64,000 bases of DNA from Fulvivirga lutea (GTDB taxonomy: Bacteria > Bacteroidota > Bacteroidia > Cytophagales > Cyclobacteriaceae), in NCBI RefSeq assembly GCF_017068455.1, contig NZ_CP070608.1:310001-374000 (forward strand). Reading direction: 5' to 3'. The position numbers and the translations under genes were made by a program. Within the stretch, counting starts at the first letter, position 1, and each line of letters opens with the position of its first letter. The notes beneath the pieces were generated by a model. It saw only the letters and a program-made list of their open reading frames with translations, was not told the DNA's origin and did no database searches. This document shows, one piece after another, positions 17,616 to 25,969 of the stretch.

Positions 17616-18364
17616 ACTACTTTCTTTCTTATTTGCTTTGCGTAGGTTCTACTCACTGGAAAGCTTTTTCCATTTTGCATTTTAACAATTAGTCCACCAT
17701 TAAAATGTTTCTCTATTTCCTTTAGGCAATTCAGATTAATTATGGTGCTCCTGTGTATTCTTATAAACACCTCAGGATCAAGCTTGCCTTCCAACTTCCC
17801 AATTCCCGAAGAGCTTAAAAACTGATCATTTTTAGTGGTTAGTACTGTGTAGTCGCCTGATGCTTCAAGGTGCAAAATATCTTTTACTTCCAGGTTGAGG
17901 AGTTTCTCTGATTTTTGAACGAAAAGGTGTGTTGAGTACTTACCATCAGAGCTATCTAGTGAGCCTCTGATGCTGGATATCAATTCCTCTACATTACTTT
18001 CATCTGCCTTAATTCTTTCTGAAGCTCTATTTACGGCCAAATTGAAACGCTCTTCATCCAAGGGTTTGAGCAAATAGTCAATGGCATTTTTATCAAACGC
18101 CTTTATCGCGTATTGATCATATGCTGTAGTAAATATTACGTATGGTTTATGATCAAGGGATTCTAAAACATCAAAACCATCAATTCCCGGCATTTGAACA
18201 TCTAGAAATATTAGCTGTGGTTGTAATGTTTCAATTTTTTCCACAGCATCTTTTCCATTTGAGCATTGCGCCACCACTTCAATATTCGGATGAGGCTCGA
18301 GAAATTCCATTAATAATTCACGCGCGAGCTTTTCATCGTCAACTATAATACAATCAATTTTCAT
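17612..18364 (-). CDS. LytTR response regulator
   Basis: A 250-residue response regulator with an N-terminal receiver domain (acidic pair DD at 9-10, phosphoacceptor Asp55 in FLDVQMPG, Thr in FTTAY, Lys104-type lysine in YLLKPL) and a C-terminal LytTR DNA-binding domain (VKDILHLEASGDYTVL, then FIRIHRSTIINL). LytTR proteins bind direct repeats. The partner is the LytS-like kinase encoded 15 bases upstream. The target genes are not evident. Confidence 0.93.
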   Translation of the reverse strand: MKIDCIIVDDEKLARELLMEFLEPHPNIEVVAQCSNGKDAVEKIETLQPQLIFLDVQMPGIDGFDVLESLDHKPYVIFTTAYDQYAIKAFDKNAIDYLLKPLDEERFNLAVNRASERIKADESNVEELISSIRGSLDSSDGKYSTHLFVQKSEKLLNLEVKDILHLEASGDYTVLTTKNDQFLSSSGIGKLEGKLDPEVFIRIHRSTIINLNCLKEIEKHFNGGLIVKMQNGKSFPVSRTYAKQIRKKVV

Positions 18365-18379
18365 TTATCTATGTTGGTT

Positions 18380-19495
18380 TTAATGTTCGATTAATTCTGA
18401 TTCTTGATTTTCAGATGTAAATACCTCTTGCACCGGAATAGTAAACTTCACAGTGTAACCATCCTTCCGTGGCTCTACCTTAAGACCTGCACTTTTTCCA
18501 AAAATACTCTTCAACCTTCTATCAGAATTTTTTAGCCCTACTCCGGTAGATTTACCATCTAAAACTTTAGCGGCATTTACGCCCAATCCATTATCACTTA
18601 CTTCAAAGTAAACTCCCCCCACAATCTTTTTTACATGTACTGTGATTGTACCACCATCATCTTTCGGTGCAATTCCATATTTAACAGAATTCTCCACCAA
18701 TGGTTGTAATATCATGGGAGGCACATCCATTCCTAAGCAACGTCCATCAATATCGGTTTCGTATTTCAATCTCTCACCAAATCTTACTTGTTGTATCCGA
18801 ATATAATTCTCTATAAAATCCAGCTCATCGGCCAATTTTACCATGACTCCAGAATGCGAATCCAGTGCATATCTAAAAACATCGGAAAGCTGAGTAATTA
18901 CTTTTCTTGCCTTTTCCTTACTTGAGGATATTAAAGTGCTGATGGAATTTAGAGTGTTAAATAAAAAGTGAGGGTTAATCTGCGATTTCAACAATGCCAG
19001 TTGCATTTCTTTATTTTTTAAAGCTAGCTGGCTCTTCTCCTGTTCTTTTCTCTGAACGTGCTCAAAGTATCTGATAATATAAAATACAGCCACAGTAATA
19101 ATATACTGATCATAAAATCGCATGGCATCCCAACTCAATAAATTAAGCATATAATCTTTCCAGTCGTCAAAGAACACAAGCCCATCCAGGTAATAATCGA
19201 AATAGTAGGAAATGTAACTCATGGCCATAAAAAAGACGAAAAGGCCTGCCGTATGCCCTGTTATTTGAAAAACAACCTTTTGCCTAAAGAGCCACTCACA
19301 GTAAAAAAATATCAATGCAATAAATATGCACAGCGCCTCAAACATGTAAAGTCCGTTCCATAATACGGAAGTGTTATATGGTCTGAAAACTTGCCATTCA
19401 ATAAGTGAACTCAGTAAAAAATTCACAGCATACCAGCCGCATATAAAGAAATATGCCGTCTTATATATTTTCGGTATGCGCTCGAATATGCTCAT
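18380..19495 (-). CDS. LytS/YehU-like membrane sensor histidine kinase
   Basis: A 371-residue kinase of the His_kinase (PF06580) type. About four membrane helices occupy residues 12-145. A coiled segment (about 146-168) leads to the phosphoacceptor motif SQINPHFLFN with His176. The ATP-binding domain has the N box PLVENSVKYG and a G box SDNGLGVN. It forms a two-gene unit with the LytTR regulator downstream. A 9-bp inverted repeat lies 13-44 bases upstream of the start codon. The stimulus is not known. Confidence 0.92.
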   Translation of the reverse strand: MSIFERIPKIYKTAYFFICGWYAVNFLLSSLIEWQVFRPYNTSVLWNGLYMFEALCIFIALIFFYCEWLFRQKVVFQITGHTAGLFVFFMAMSYISYYFDYYLDGLVFFDDWKDYMLNLLSWDAMRFYDQYIITVAVFYIIRYFEHVQRKEQEKSQLALKNKEMQLALLKSQINPHFLFNTLNSISTLISSSKEKARKVITQLSDVFRYALDSHSGVMVKLADELDFIENYIRIQQVRFGERLKYETDIDGRCLGMDVPPMILQPLVENSVKYGIAPKDDGGTITVHVKKIVGGVYFEVSDNGLGVNAAKVLDGKSTGVGLKNSDRRLKSIFGKSAGLKVEPRKDGYTVKFTIPVQEVFTSENQESELIEH

Positions 19496-19507
19496 GCTTT
19501 AATTTTA

Positions 19508-19539
19508 TCTAATTTACGAATACCATCAGATAAATTAGA
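19508..19539. promoter_or_regulatory. Inverted repeat upstream of the LytS-like kinase gene
   Basis: Arms TCTAATTTA (19508-19516) and TAAATTAGA (19531-19539), perfect 9-bp complements with a 14-base gap, in the leader of the kinase gene. It could be a dimer binding site or an RNA hairpin. LytTR regulators usually use direct repeats, so the binding factor is unclear. Confidence 0.4.
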
Positions 19540-19704
19540 AACCGCCTAGTTGGATATACAGTTATGCTCTTCAAAATGACTGTTTTCCGGGTTAAAACTT
19601 GCATCAATGATATTATTGTGTTTATTCAATCAAACTATTATTGGTAATCTGTCGTTTGGTTGTCATCTTTAACAATTCGTGTTAAGTACCTCATTTATAG
19701 TAAT

Positions 19705-20937
19705 ATGCGGCTTTATTTTTTACTTTTCTTCATGGTGCTGTCTGTGGGTGCATACTCACAAAAGACCATTACTATCTCGGGAAGGCTGATTGATGCCGAA
19801 ACCGAAGAGCCCATAATTTTTGCATCTATCGGTATCGATGGAAAATCAGTTGGTACCGTTTCTAATACGGAAGGAAAATTCGATTTTCATATTCCATACA
19901 TTTATAAAGATCATATGATGGTGATAAGAATGTTGGGCTATTCTAACATTCAATCTAAAATATCTAATTACACTAATAGCGATACGGTCACTTTTAGAAT
20001 GAACAAGGCTTCTAAAGTTTTGGAGGAAATTGTTATCCGAGATTCTCTCACTGGCGGAGATATTGTTTCAGCGGCCATTTCTAAAATCGACAAAAATTTT
20101 CCAAGTGAACCATTCCTTATGGATGGTTTCTACAGAGATCTTAAAAAAGTAGGAGGTAAATACTTTTCACTACTAGAGGCTGCTGTGAAAATTTACGATG
20201 AGGATTATAAAGAGCCAAACAATAAAAACCGACTGCATGAACGGGTTGCATTAATGGAAGTTCGTAAGAGTCTGGGGTATAGCAATAAGTTCACTCGTTA
20301 TTTTGAGCAATATAATTTACTGGAAGATTTACTACTTCATAATAACATAAGATACCGGCAGTTTCCAGAACAGGAAGTATTTTACAACAGTTTTAAGCGT
20401 GGTAAAACCACTATGTATAATGGCAAACAGGTGCATGTAGCACTTGGTAATTTCTTGGTGCCTGACAATGGGGGCACCATGTTTATTAAACTCTTTGTGG
20501 AGGTTGAATCCTACAGCATTGTGAGAATGGAGTATGAAAGAACTTTTAACAATGAGATACTTAGAAAGAAGGGTGATCTGGTTAGCAAGTATGTTTCGGA
20601 TGTAAAAACAATTGATTTTAAAGAATACTTGGGTAAGATGTATTTAAACTTGATAACCTTAAGGTCAAGAATCAATTGGCATGACGAAGATACTGACCAG
20701 TTGAAGTTTGAAACTGAATTGCAGCAGGAATTACTTATCAATAACATTGAGACCAACCCTGATGAGCGTATTGGGCGAACAGAAAAGATGCGGAGATATG
20801 GTTTACAATATCAAGATGAGCGCTATAACAAAGAATTCTGGGAGAATTATAACGTGATTAAAGACACTCCACTGGACGAAGAAATTGTTGCTGATTTGGA
20901 AGAACTGGGAACACTTGAAGAGCAATTCGAATATTAA
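19705..20937 (+). CDS. Exported protein with CPD-like domain, DUF5686-related architecture
   Basis: From ATG 19705 the protein has a clean signal peptide (MRLYFLLFFMVLSVGAYSQ). An upstream in-frame TTG at 19660 would add 15 residues and spoil it. Residues about 20-105 form a carboxypeptidase-regulatory-like domain (ISGRLIDAETEEPIIFASI, GTVSNTEGKFDFHIP, GYSNI). The remaining 300 residues resemble the middle region of DUF5686-like proteins (VSAAISKIDKNFPSEPFLMDGFYRD) but lack the barrel half, so the protein is probably periplasmic or surface attached. Function unknown. It ends before a 15-bp-stem terminator. Confidence 0.75.
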   Translation: MRLYFLLFFMVLSVGAYSQKTITISGRLIDAETEEPIIFASIGIDGKSVGTVSNTEGKFDFHIPYIYKDHMMVIRMLGYSNIQSKISNYTNSDTVTFRMNKASKVLEEIVIRDSLTGGDIVSAAISKIDKNFPSEPFLMDGFYRDLKKVGGKYFSLLEAAVKIYDEDYKEPNNKNRLHERVALMEVRKSLGYSNKFTRYFEQYNLLEDLLLHNNIRYRQFPEQEVFYNSFKRGKTTMYNGKQVHVALGNFLVPDNGGTMFIKLFVEVESYSIVRMEYERTFNNEILRKKGDLVSKYVSDVKTIDFKEYLGKMYLNLITLRSRINWHDEDTDQLKFETELQQELLINNIETNPDERIGRTEKMRRYGLQYQDERYNKEFWENYNVIKDTPLDEEIVADLEELGTLEEQFEY

Positions 20938-21044
20938 CCTTCAATTTGGCGCTTCATCGCCAGCATTGTTCAACCATCGAGGGTTGCTGGTTAAATAAAC
21001 CCTGAAGCCTTTACTTAGTATACATAAAGCCAACTATAGACACG

Positions 21045-21080
21045 AAATAACCCGAGAGCCCAGGTGCTTTTGGGTTATTT
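21045..21080. terminator. Terminator hairpin containing the first copy of the 30-bp repeat
   Basis: AAATAACCCGAGAGC (21045-21059) pairs with the arm ending in GGGTTATTT (21066-21080), loop CCAGGT, with two G-U pairs. It is 107 bases downstream of the CPD protein stop codon and T-rich on both sides. Its right arm and loop are duplicated at 21884-21913. Confidence 0.75.
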
Positions 21081-21085
21081 TGCTT
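21056..21085 (+). repeat. 30-bp direct repeat, copy 1 (left of CPBP gene)
   Basis: Starts GAGCCCAGGTGC and ends TATTTTGCTT. Identical over 30 bases to 21884-21913. Similarity stops abruptly at both ends. It contains the loop and right arm of a terminator. Confidence 0.9.
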
Positions 21086-21200
21086 TTAGGCACTTTATTC
21101 ACTTAATAAGCCAGCCTTAAATAGCAAATTTTATTAAATTACCTGAGCCTTGTTTGTTTACTTAGCTGGTTGCCCTCCTATATTTGAAATCTTGAATTAG

Positions 21201-21866
21201 CTATACCTCAAATAAAAATGAGCTTCCAAGTAGTATAGAGTTATACATCGAATGACATAGTATTCCATACTTGAGCCCATGCCTAATTCTTAATATTGAA
21301 TAAATGTACCCTCCGACAAAATATGAACCAAGTGTGACCGGATATAACCAAATATATGCTGTTCCCAATTCTGACTTATAGTGCATTGCTGCAAAAATGA
21401 TATTGAAAAGGATTAACGAAAAATTTGATTTTAGAAACGAAATGCTACGTGCTTTAATCCTGGAATAATTGAGGAAGAAAAATTTAATAAATGTGTAAAA
21501 AGTGACCAATAAAATTACATAAGCAAAAGAAACCCTTAAATAAATAGGAAGAAATAACAGATGTGCCCTCATATCAATGAAGAAGATAAATAGTATTGAT
21601 ACGAAAGCTGCAATTCCTAGTTCAACATTCGTGTTGTTCGGTTTTAAGAATAGTCGAAAAGACAATTCTTCAATAACAGGAACAATTAAAATAGTGAGTA
21701 AAATAAAAGCTACCGGAAATTCACTTTTGAGGCTATCATTAATAAGCGGTGGATTAAAATCATGAAGGTCAAATGCTTCAAGAGCTACTTTTAATAGCGA
21801 AAAAAGGAAAGTAGCCAAAATGTGTATGCAAAGTAATTTTATTACATCGTAGATTTTAATAAGCAT
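21201..21866 (-). CDS. CPBP family intramembrane glutamic endopeptidase
   Basis: A 221-residue membrane protein with about six to seven helices. The CPBP (Abi/Rce1-like) motifs are all present: EELSFRLFL near 66-74 (EExxxR), AAMHY near 160 (FxxxH) and CHSMYN near 204-209 (HxxxN). Members of the family process prenylated or secreted peptides, act as anti-sigma proteases, or give bacteriocin immunity. The gene lies alone between two convergent neighbours and is bracketed by the two copies of a 30-bp direct repeat, which suggests it was inserted here. Its specific substrate is unknown. Confidence 0.85.
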   Translation of the reverse strand: MLIKIYDVIKLLCIHILATFLFSLLKVALEAFDLHDFNPPLINDSLKSEFPVAFILLTILIVPVIEELSFRLFLKPNNTNVELGIAAFVSILFIFFIDMRAHLLFLPIYLRVSFAYVILLVTFYTFIKFFFLNYSRIKARSISFLKSNFSLILFNIIFAAMHYKSELGTAYIWLYPVTLGSYFVGGYIYSILRIRHGLKYGILCHSMYNSILLGSSFLFEV

Positions 21867-21883
21867 CCAAATTATTAGTTAAT

Positions 21884-21913
21884 GAGCCCAGGTGCTTTTG
21901 GGTTATTTTGCTT
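21884..21913 (+). repeat. 30-bp direct repeat, copy 2 (right of CPBP gene)
   Basis: Identical to 21056-21085. The last two bases fall in the stop codon of the heptose-kinase gene. The left arm of the terminator present at copy 1 is missing here, so the hairpin is incomplete. Confidence 0.9.
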
Positions 21914-22907
21914 ATAGAGTAATATTTAACTTGTTGGCTTCTTGTAATAGGTCATTCTTATCTATAGGAACTACGCCAATATGCTCGCACACGAGTCCAC
22001 CACCTAAGTTAGAAAGAGCCGCTATTACCTGAGGAGAAAGATTAAGTGCCACGCAAAGAGCTGCAATACTTATAACAGTATCACCTGCGCCAGATACATC
22101 TGAAATTTCCCTTAAATGGGCCGGGATGTGATGTTTTTCCTTTTTGAAATTTATATAAACTCCTTTTTCAGATAAGGTGATAAGTGAACCTTTACTCTGA
22201 AGTTTTTCCATTAAAATTTCAACCGCCTTTTCTACTTCCACCTTATCACCCTTTTCGAATTCTAACTTCAGCCCTTCTTTCAACTCCTTTAAATTGGGCT
22301 TGAAAAGAGTTGTGTGCTTATAATTCAGGAAGTTCCTCTTTTTAGGGTCTACCACAGTGGGTATACCATTTTTCTCTGCGAGTTCAACGGATTTTTTTAT
22401 CAGGTTTTTGGTGATGACACCCTTATCGTAATCTTCAAATATTACTACATCGCATGTAGGCAATAACTCCGCAATCCTTTTCCAAACTTTTGTCTCTTCA
22501 TCTTTAGAAAGCAGTTTATCTGTTTCTTCATCTACCCTTACAATATGCTGGTGACTACTTAACACTCTGGTCTTAACTGTAGTTGGCCTTTCAGATGATT
22601 CTACTATACCTTCTTTCGATATTTTATTTACCTCCAGTCGTTCGAATACTTTCTGTGCTCCTTCATCCTGACCAACTACTGCACAAAGAATGGGATCGGC
22701 ACCAAGGGCCTGCACATTAAGTGCTACATTGGCAGCACCTCCTAAACGGTAGTCTCTTTTAGTGGCCCTTACAATGGGTACCGGAGCCTCAGGAGAAATT
22801 CGTTCCACAGCCCCCCAGATGTAGGCATCCACCATAACATCACCAATGATCAGAACCCTTAGCTTATTAAATTCTTTAAAAACCTGATTGAAGTTGGTAT
22901 AAGACAT
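21912..22907 (-). CDS. D-glycero-beta-D-manno-heptose-7-phosphate kinase (PfkB family, RfaE1/HldA-like)
   Basis: A 331-residue PfkB carbohydrate kinase. The N-terminal DVMVDAYIWG with RISPEAPVPIV and RLGGAANVALN is specific to the RfaE1/HldE kinase domain. The catalytic GAGDT is near residue 275. It corresponds only to the kinase half of the bifunctional HldE; the nucleotidyltransferase half is absent and would be encoded elsewhere. It makes heptose-1,7-bisphosphate for ADP-heptose and LPS core. The start codon overlaps the stop of the upstream aminotransferase gene by 1 base. Confidence 0.88.
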   Translation of the reverse strand: MSYTNFNQVFKEFNKLRVLIIGDVMVDAYIWGAVERISPEAPVPIVRATKRDYRLGGAANVALNVQALGADPILCAVVGQDEGAQKVFERLEVNKISKEGIVESSERPTTVKTRVLSSHQHIVRVDEETDKLLSKDEETKVWKRIAELLPTCDVVIFEDYDKGVITKNLIKKSVELAEKNGIPTVVDPKKRNFLNYKHTTLFKPNLKELKEGLKLEFEKGDKVEVEKAVEILMEKLQSKGSLITLSEKGVYINFKKEKHHIPAHLREISDVSGAGDTVISIAALCVALNLSPQVIAALSNLGGGLVCEHIGVVPIDKNDLLQEANKLNITL

Positions 22908-24097
22908 TAAGACAATTTACTTAAAGCTGTTTTAATTCTTTTAAGTGCCTCCACTAAATCTTCTCTGGATGCTGCATACGATAATCTAACGCAGTTTGCA
23001 TCTCCAAAGGCCTCACCCGTTACCAAAGAAACGTGTGCCTCTTCCAAAATATATATGCACAGGTCGCTGGCATTTTCTATTTTTCTATCTCCTATGCTCT
23101 TACCAAAATAGCTGCTTACATCAGGAAAAAAGTAAAATGCCCCTTTAGGAACATTAGTCTTCACGCCTGGTATTTCATCCAACAAGCCTTTTACCAATTC
23201 TCTGCGCTCAAGATACTCCTTTGCCATTTCTTTAGTAGGTGTTGCATCTCCTGTTAGAGCTGTAAGGGCGGCACGCTGTGCTATCGAGCAGTTGGCAGAT
23301 GTGATTTGTCCCTGCATTTTAGTGCAGCCATTGGCAATCCATTCAGGTGCACCTATATAACCCACTCTCCAACCAGTCATCGCAAAACCTTTGGCGAAGC
23401 CATTTACAGTAACAGTTCGCTCAAACATGCCCGGTAATGAGGCAAGACTCACGTGCTCATCTGTGTAATTAATATGTTCATAAATTTCATCAGCAATAGC
23501 GATGATATCATGTTTCTTTACCACCTCTGCAATAGCTTCTAACTCAGCTTTAGTAAATACTGAACCCGTTGGATTGCATGGTGAGGAAAAAATTAAAGCC
23601 TTTGTTTTAGGCGTAATTGCCTCCTCTAGTTGCTTGGCAGTCGCTTTAAAATCAGTGGAAATATCTCCGCTTATAAATACTGATTTTCCCTCTGTCAACT
23701 CTACAATTGCTGAATAGCTCACCCAATACGGTGAGAAGATGATTACCTCATCTCCAGGGTTAATCAATGAATACATCACATTGGCAATGGACTGTTTAGC
23801 ACCGTTAGATACAACAATGTTTTCAGCTTTGTAAGGTATATTATTTTCCCGATTCAATTTATCAGCAATAGCTACACGTAAATCCATATAACCTGCTACA
23901 GGGGGGTACGCAAAGTATTTACCGGTATCTATCGCTTCTTTAGCGCCATCTTGAATGTATTGAGGTGTTTTAAAATCCGGCTCACCGAGGCTTAAACTGA
24001 TAACATCTACTCCCTGTGATTTAAGCTCTCTGGCTTTTGCAGCCATAGCTAGCGTAGCAGATTCTTCCAGATTGCTAATTCTATTCGATAGGTTCAT
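22907..24097 (-). CDS. Pyridoxal-phosphate aminotransferase, aspartate aminotransferase type (class I)
   Basis: A 396-residue fold-type I aminotransferase of subgroup I-beta/gamma, usually annotated as aspartate aminotransferase. Motifs are SLSLGEPDF near 35-42, the NGAKQS PLP-phosphate segment near 100, SSPCNPTGSVF near 171-180 with the Asn that contacts the cofactor, ADEIYEH near 203-209, the Schiff-base lysine in GFAKGFAMTGWRVG near 233-246, and RLSYA near 375 with the substrate-carboxylate Arg. It is cytoplasmic, with aspartate/glutamate as likely substrates. It lies between recR and the heptose kinase. Confidence 0.9.
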   Translation of the reverse strand: MNLSNRISNLEESATLAMAAKARELKSQGVDVISLSLGEPDFKTPQYIQDGAKEAIDTGKYFAYPPVAGYMDLRVAIADKLNRENNIPYKAENIVVSNGAKQSIANVMYSLINPGDEVIIFSPYWVSYSAIVELTEGKSVFISGDISTDFKATAKQLEEAITPKTKALIFSSPCNPTGSVFTKAELEAIAEVVKKHDIIAIADEIYEHINYTDEHVSLASLPGMFERTVTVNGFAKGFAMTGWRVGYIGAPEWIANGCTKMQGQITSANCSIAQRAALTALTGDATPTKEMAKEYLERRELVKGLLDEIPGVKTNVPKGAFYFFPDVSSYFGKSIGDRKIENASDLCIYILEEAHVSLVTGEAFGDANCVRLSYAASREDLVEALKRIKTALSKLS

Positions 24098-24185
24098 ATG
24101 TGCAACTTTCTTATAAATTGAAATTCGGCCAAAAATATACAGAATGGCATTTAGTTGCTAAGGAAAGTATCACAATAATTGATTT

Positions 24186-24800
24186 CTACTCCTGATTATA
24201 GGCCGTTCTGCTGGCTATTGAACGACCAAGGGTTATCTCATCGGCATATTCCAACTCGCCACCAATTGGAATGCCACGAGCAATGGTGCTGATTTTTATG
24301 TTGAAGTCTTTCAGTTGCTTCGTGAGGTAAAAGGCTGTGGTATCACCTTCCATTGTTGGGCTTAGTGCAAATATTATCTCAGCAACCGTACCATTCGAAG
24401 ATTTGATACGCTCAATCAATTGTTCTATGTTCAATTCATCCGGCCCCACACCTTCGATAGGAGAAATCACTCCACCTAACACATGATAAAGTCCGTTGTA
24501 TTGCGATGTATTTTCAATAGCTAACACATCCCTCGTATCTTCAACCACACAAATAGTAGATTCTTCCCTCCTATGGCTGGCACAAATGCCACAAACATCT
24601 GAATCAGCTATGTTCATGCATTTTTTGCAATACTTAATCTGCTTCCTTAATTCCACAATGGATTGACCCAATGCCTCTGATGCACTTACTGGCTCCTTTA
24701 ATAAATGTAGGGCTAAACGCAATGCTGTCTTTTTACCAATTCCCGGTAGTCTGGATATTTCTTCAACTGCTCTCTCTATTAACTTAGATGGGTATTCCAT
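24186..24800 (-). CDS. recR: Recombination mediator protein RecR
   Basis: RecR works with RecF/RecO to load RecA at gaps. The helix-hairpin-helix is GIGKKTALRLALHLL, followed by a four-Cys zinc finger (CKKC...CGIC) and a Toprim domain with VVEDTRDVLAIE and IIFALSPTMEGDTTA. I place the start at ATG 24800 (MEYPSKLIERAVEEIS), which matches the family. An in-frame start at 24827 would add nine hydrophobic residues. Length about 204 is normal. Confidence 0.95.
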   Translation of the reverse strand: MEYPSKLIERAVEEISRLPGIGKKTALRLALHLLKEPVSASEALGQSIVELRKQIKYCKKCMNIADSDVCGICASHRREESTICVVEDTRDVLAIENTSQYNGLYHVLGGVISPIEGVGPDELNIEQLIERIKSSNGTVAEIIFALSPTMEGDTTAFYLTKQLKDFNIKISTIARGIPIGGELEYADEITLGRSIASRTAYNQE

Positions 24801-24841
24801 GGCGGCAAAGATAGCCAAGAAGACCAATAAAATGTGAATTA

Positions 24842-25600
24842 TTAATAGTTGACTCTGTGGAGAATGAGGCCCGAAGCCGGTGCTCTATTGTCGAACTTAA
24901 TTGATGAGCCTGGTTTTAGTGCTTCTGATAGTACGCTAGTTTCTAATTTTTCTCTTCCAATATCAAAAAGAACTCCTATCATTAATCGAACCTGATAACG
25001 CATAAATCCCTTAGAAATGACTTTGAATATGTAAAGCCCTCGTTCTTCATCAAAATCAATTTTACATGAATGTATCGTCCTTATTTTATCTACTTGTTCA
25101 TACGGGTAACAAAATCCAGCAAAGTTATGCTCTCCTAAAAATAATTCAGCAGCAGATTTCATCAAGTCTATATCTAATGTCTGATGAACATATGTAACTA
25201 AGTGAGCGTCAAACGGATTTTTGGTTGTATTAAAGGTGAATTGATAGTGATACTCTTTTGAACTTACATCTTTTATCACATTGAATTTGCTGTTGACCTG
25301 ATCAATACTAAGTGCATGAATATCTGCCGGTAGGTTTTTATTTAGCTCCTCTAAAAAGTTGGTTGATAGCTCTTGATAAGTAAAAAGCTCCATTGGAAAG
25401 TCCCTTGCCGAAACCATGGCATCTGTTCTACTAGCACCCAAGGTTTTAAATTTCACATCTTCACCAAGAACAAATCGAGTAGTTCTTTCTATCATGCCCT
25501 GAACTGTTTTCAGACCAGGTTGCTTTTGCCAACCATGATATCTAAAGCCTAAAAATTGAAATCTTAGCAGATAAAAATGCTTGCTTAGAAAAGGATTCAA
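24842..25600 (-). CDS. TruA-family pseudouridine synthase, divergent
   Basis: A 252-residue protein with the TruA fold: an FLGFRYHGWQKQPGLKTVQG opening, LGASRTDAMVSA around the catalytic Asp60, and FMRYQVRLMIGVLFDIG near the C-terminus (the MVRxxVG equivalent). TruA itself normally has GRTDAGVHA, so the active-site surroundings differ while the aspartate is kept. It may be a paralogue of the tRNA 38-40 enzyme with another RNA target. It is in line with clpS upstream (26-base gap). Confidence 0.8.
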   Translation of the reverse strand: MNPFLSKHFYLLRFQFLGFRYHGWQKQPGLKTVQGMIERTTRFVLGEDVKFKTLGASRTDAMVSARDFPMELFTYQELSTNFLEELNKNLPADIHALSIDQVNSKFNVIKDVSSKEYHYQFTFNTTKNPFDAHLVTYVHQTLDIDLMKSAAELFLGEHNFAGFCYPYEQVDKIRTIHSCKIDFDEERGLYIFKVISKGFMRYQVRLMIGVLFDIGREKLETSVLSEALKPGSSIKFDNRAPASGLILHRVNY

Positions 25601-25626
25601 TGTGAGGTTGTAATGAGAAGTATAGT

Positions 25627-25908
25627 TTAGTGAACTCTGGCATCAATGCCTTTCTCACAAATAGCTTCTTGTTTTGGTTTTAATTCTTTGAATGATCCTG
25701 TTTTTACAATACACTTTCCTTTGTAATGGATGATCCATGCGCATTGCTCTGCCTGCTCCACCGTATGCTGGCATACCTTAACCAATGTGTTGATCACATG
25801 GTCGAAAGTGTTAACATCATCGTTATAAACAACAAGGCTTTTGTTGTCGACAATTTCTACTTCCTCTAAAACCTCTACTTCTTCTTCGTAATTATGTCCG
25901 AAATCCAT
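25627..25908 (-). CDS. clpS: ClpS adaptor of ATP-dependent Clp protease
   Basis: A 93-residue adaptor that hands N-degron proteins to ClpAP/ClpCP. It has the VVYNDDVNTFDHVINTLVKVC segment (substrate pocket with the Asn-Asp pair), the HTVEQAEQCAWIIHYKGKCIV helix and strand and a KTGSFKEL turn. The acidic N-terminal tail is normal. ClpC, a possible partner, is encoded at 47.5 kb. Confidence 0.93.
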   Translation of the reverse strand: MDFGHNYEEEVEVLEEVEIVDNKSLVVYNDDVNTFDHVINTLVKVCQHTVEQAEQCAWIIHYKGKCIVKTGSFKELKPKQEAICEKGIDARVH

Positions 25909-25969
25909 GGAGTTTCATTTAGTTTGTCAAAGGTAGAAAAAATATGCATTTTAAACGAAAATCTCAATT

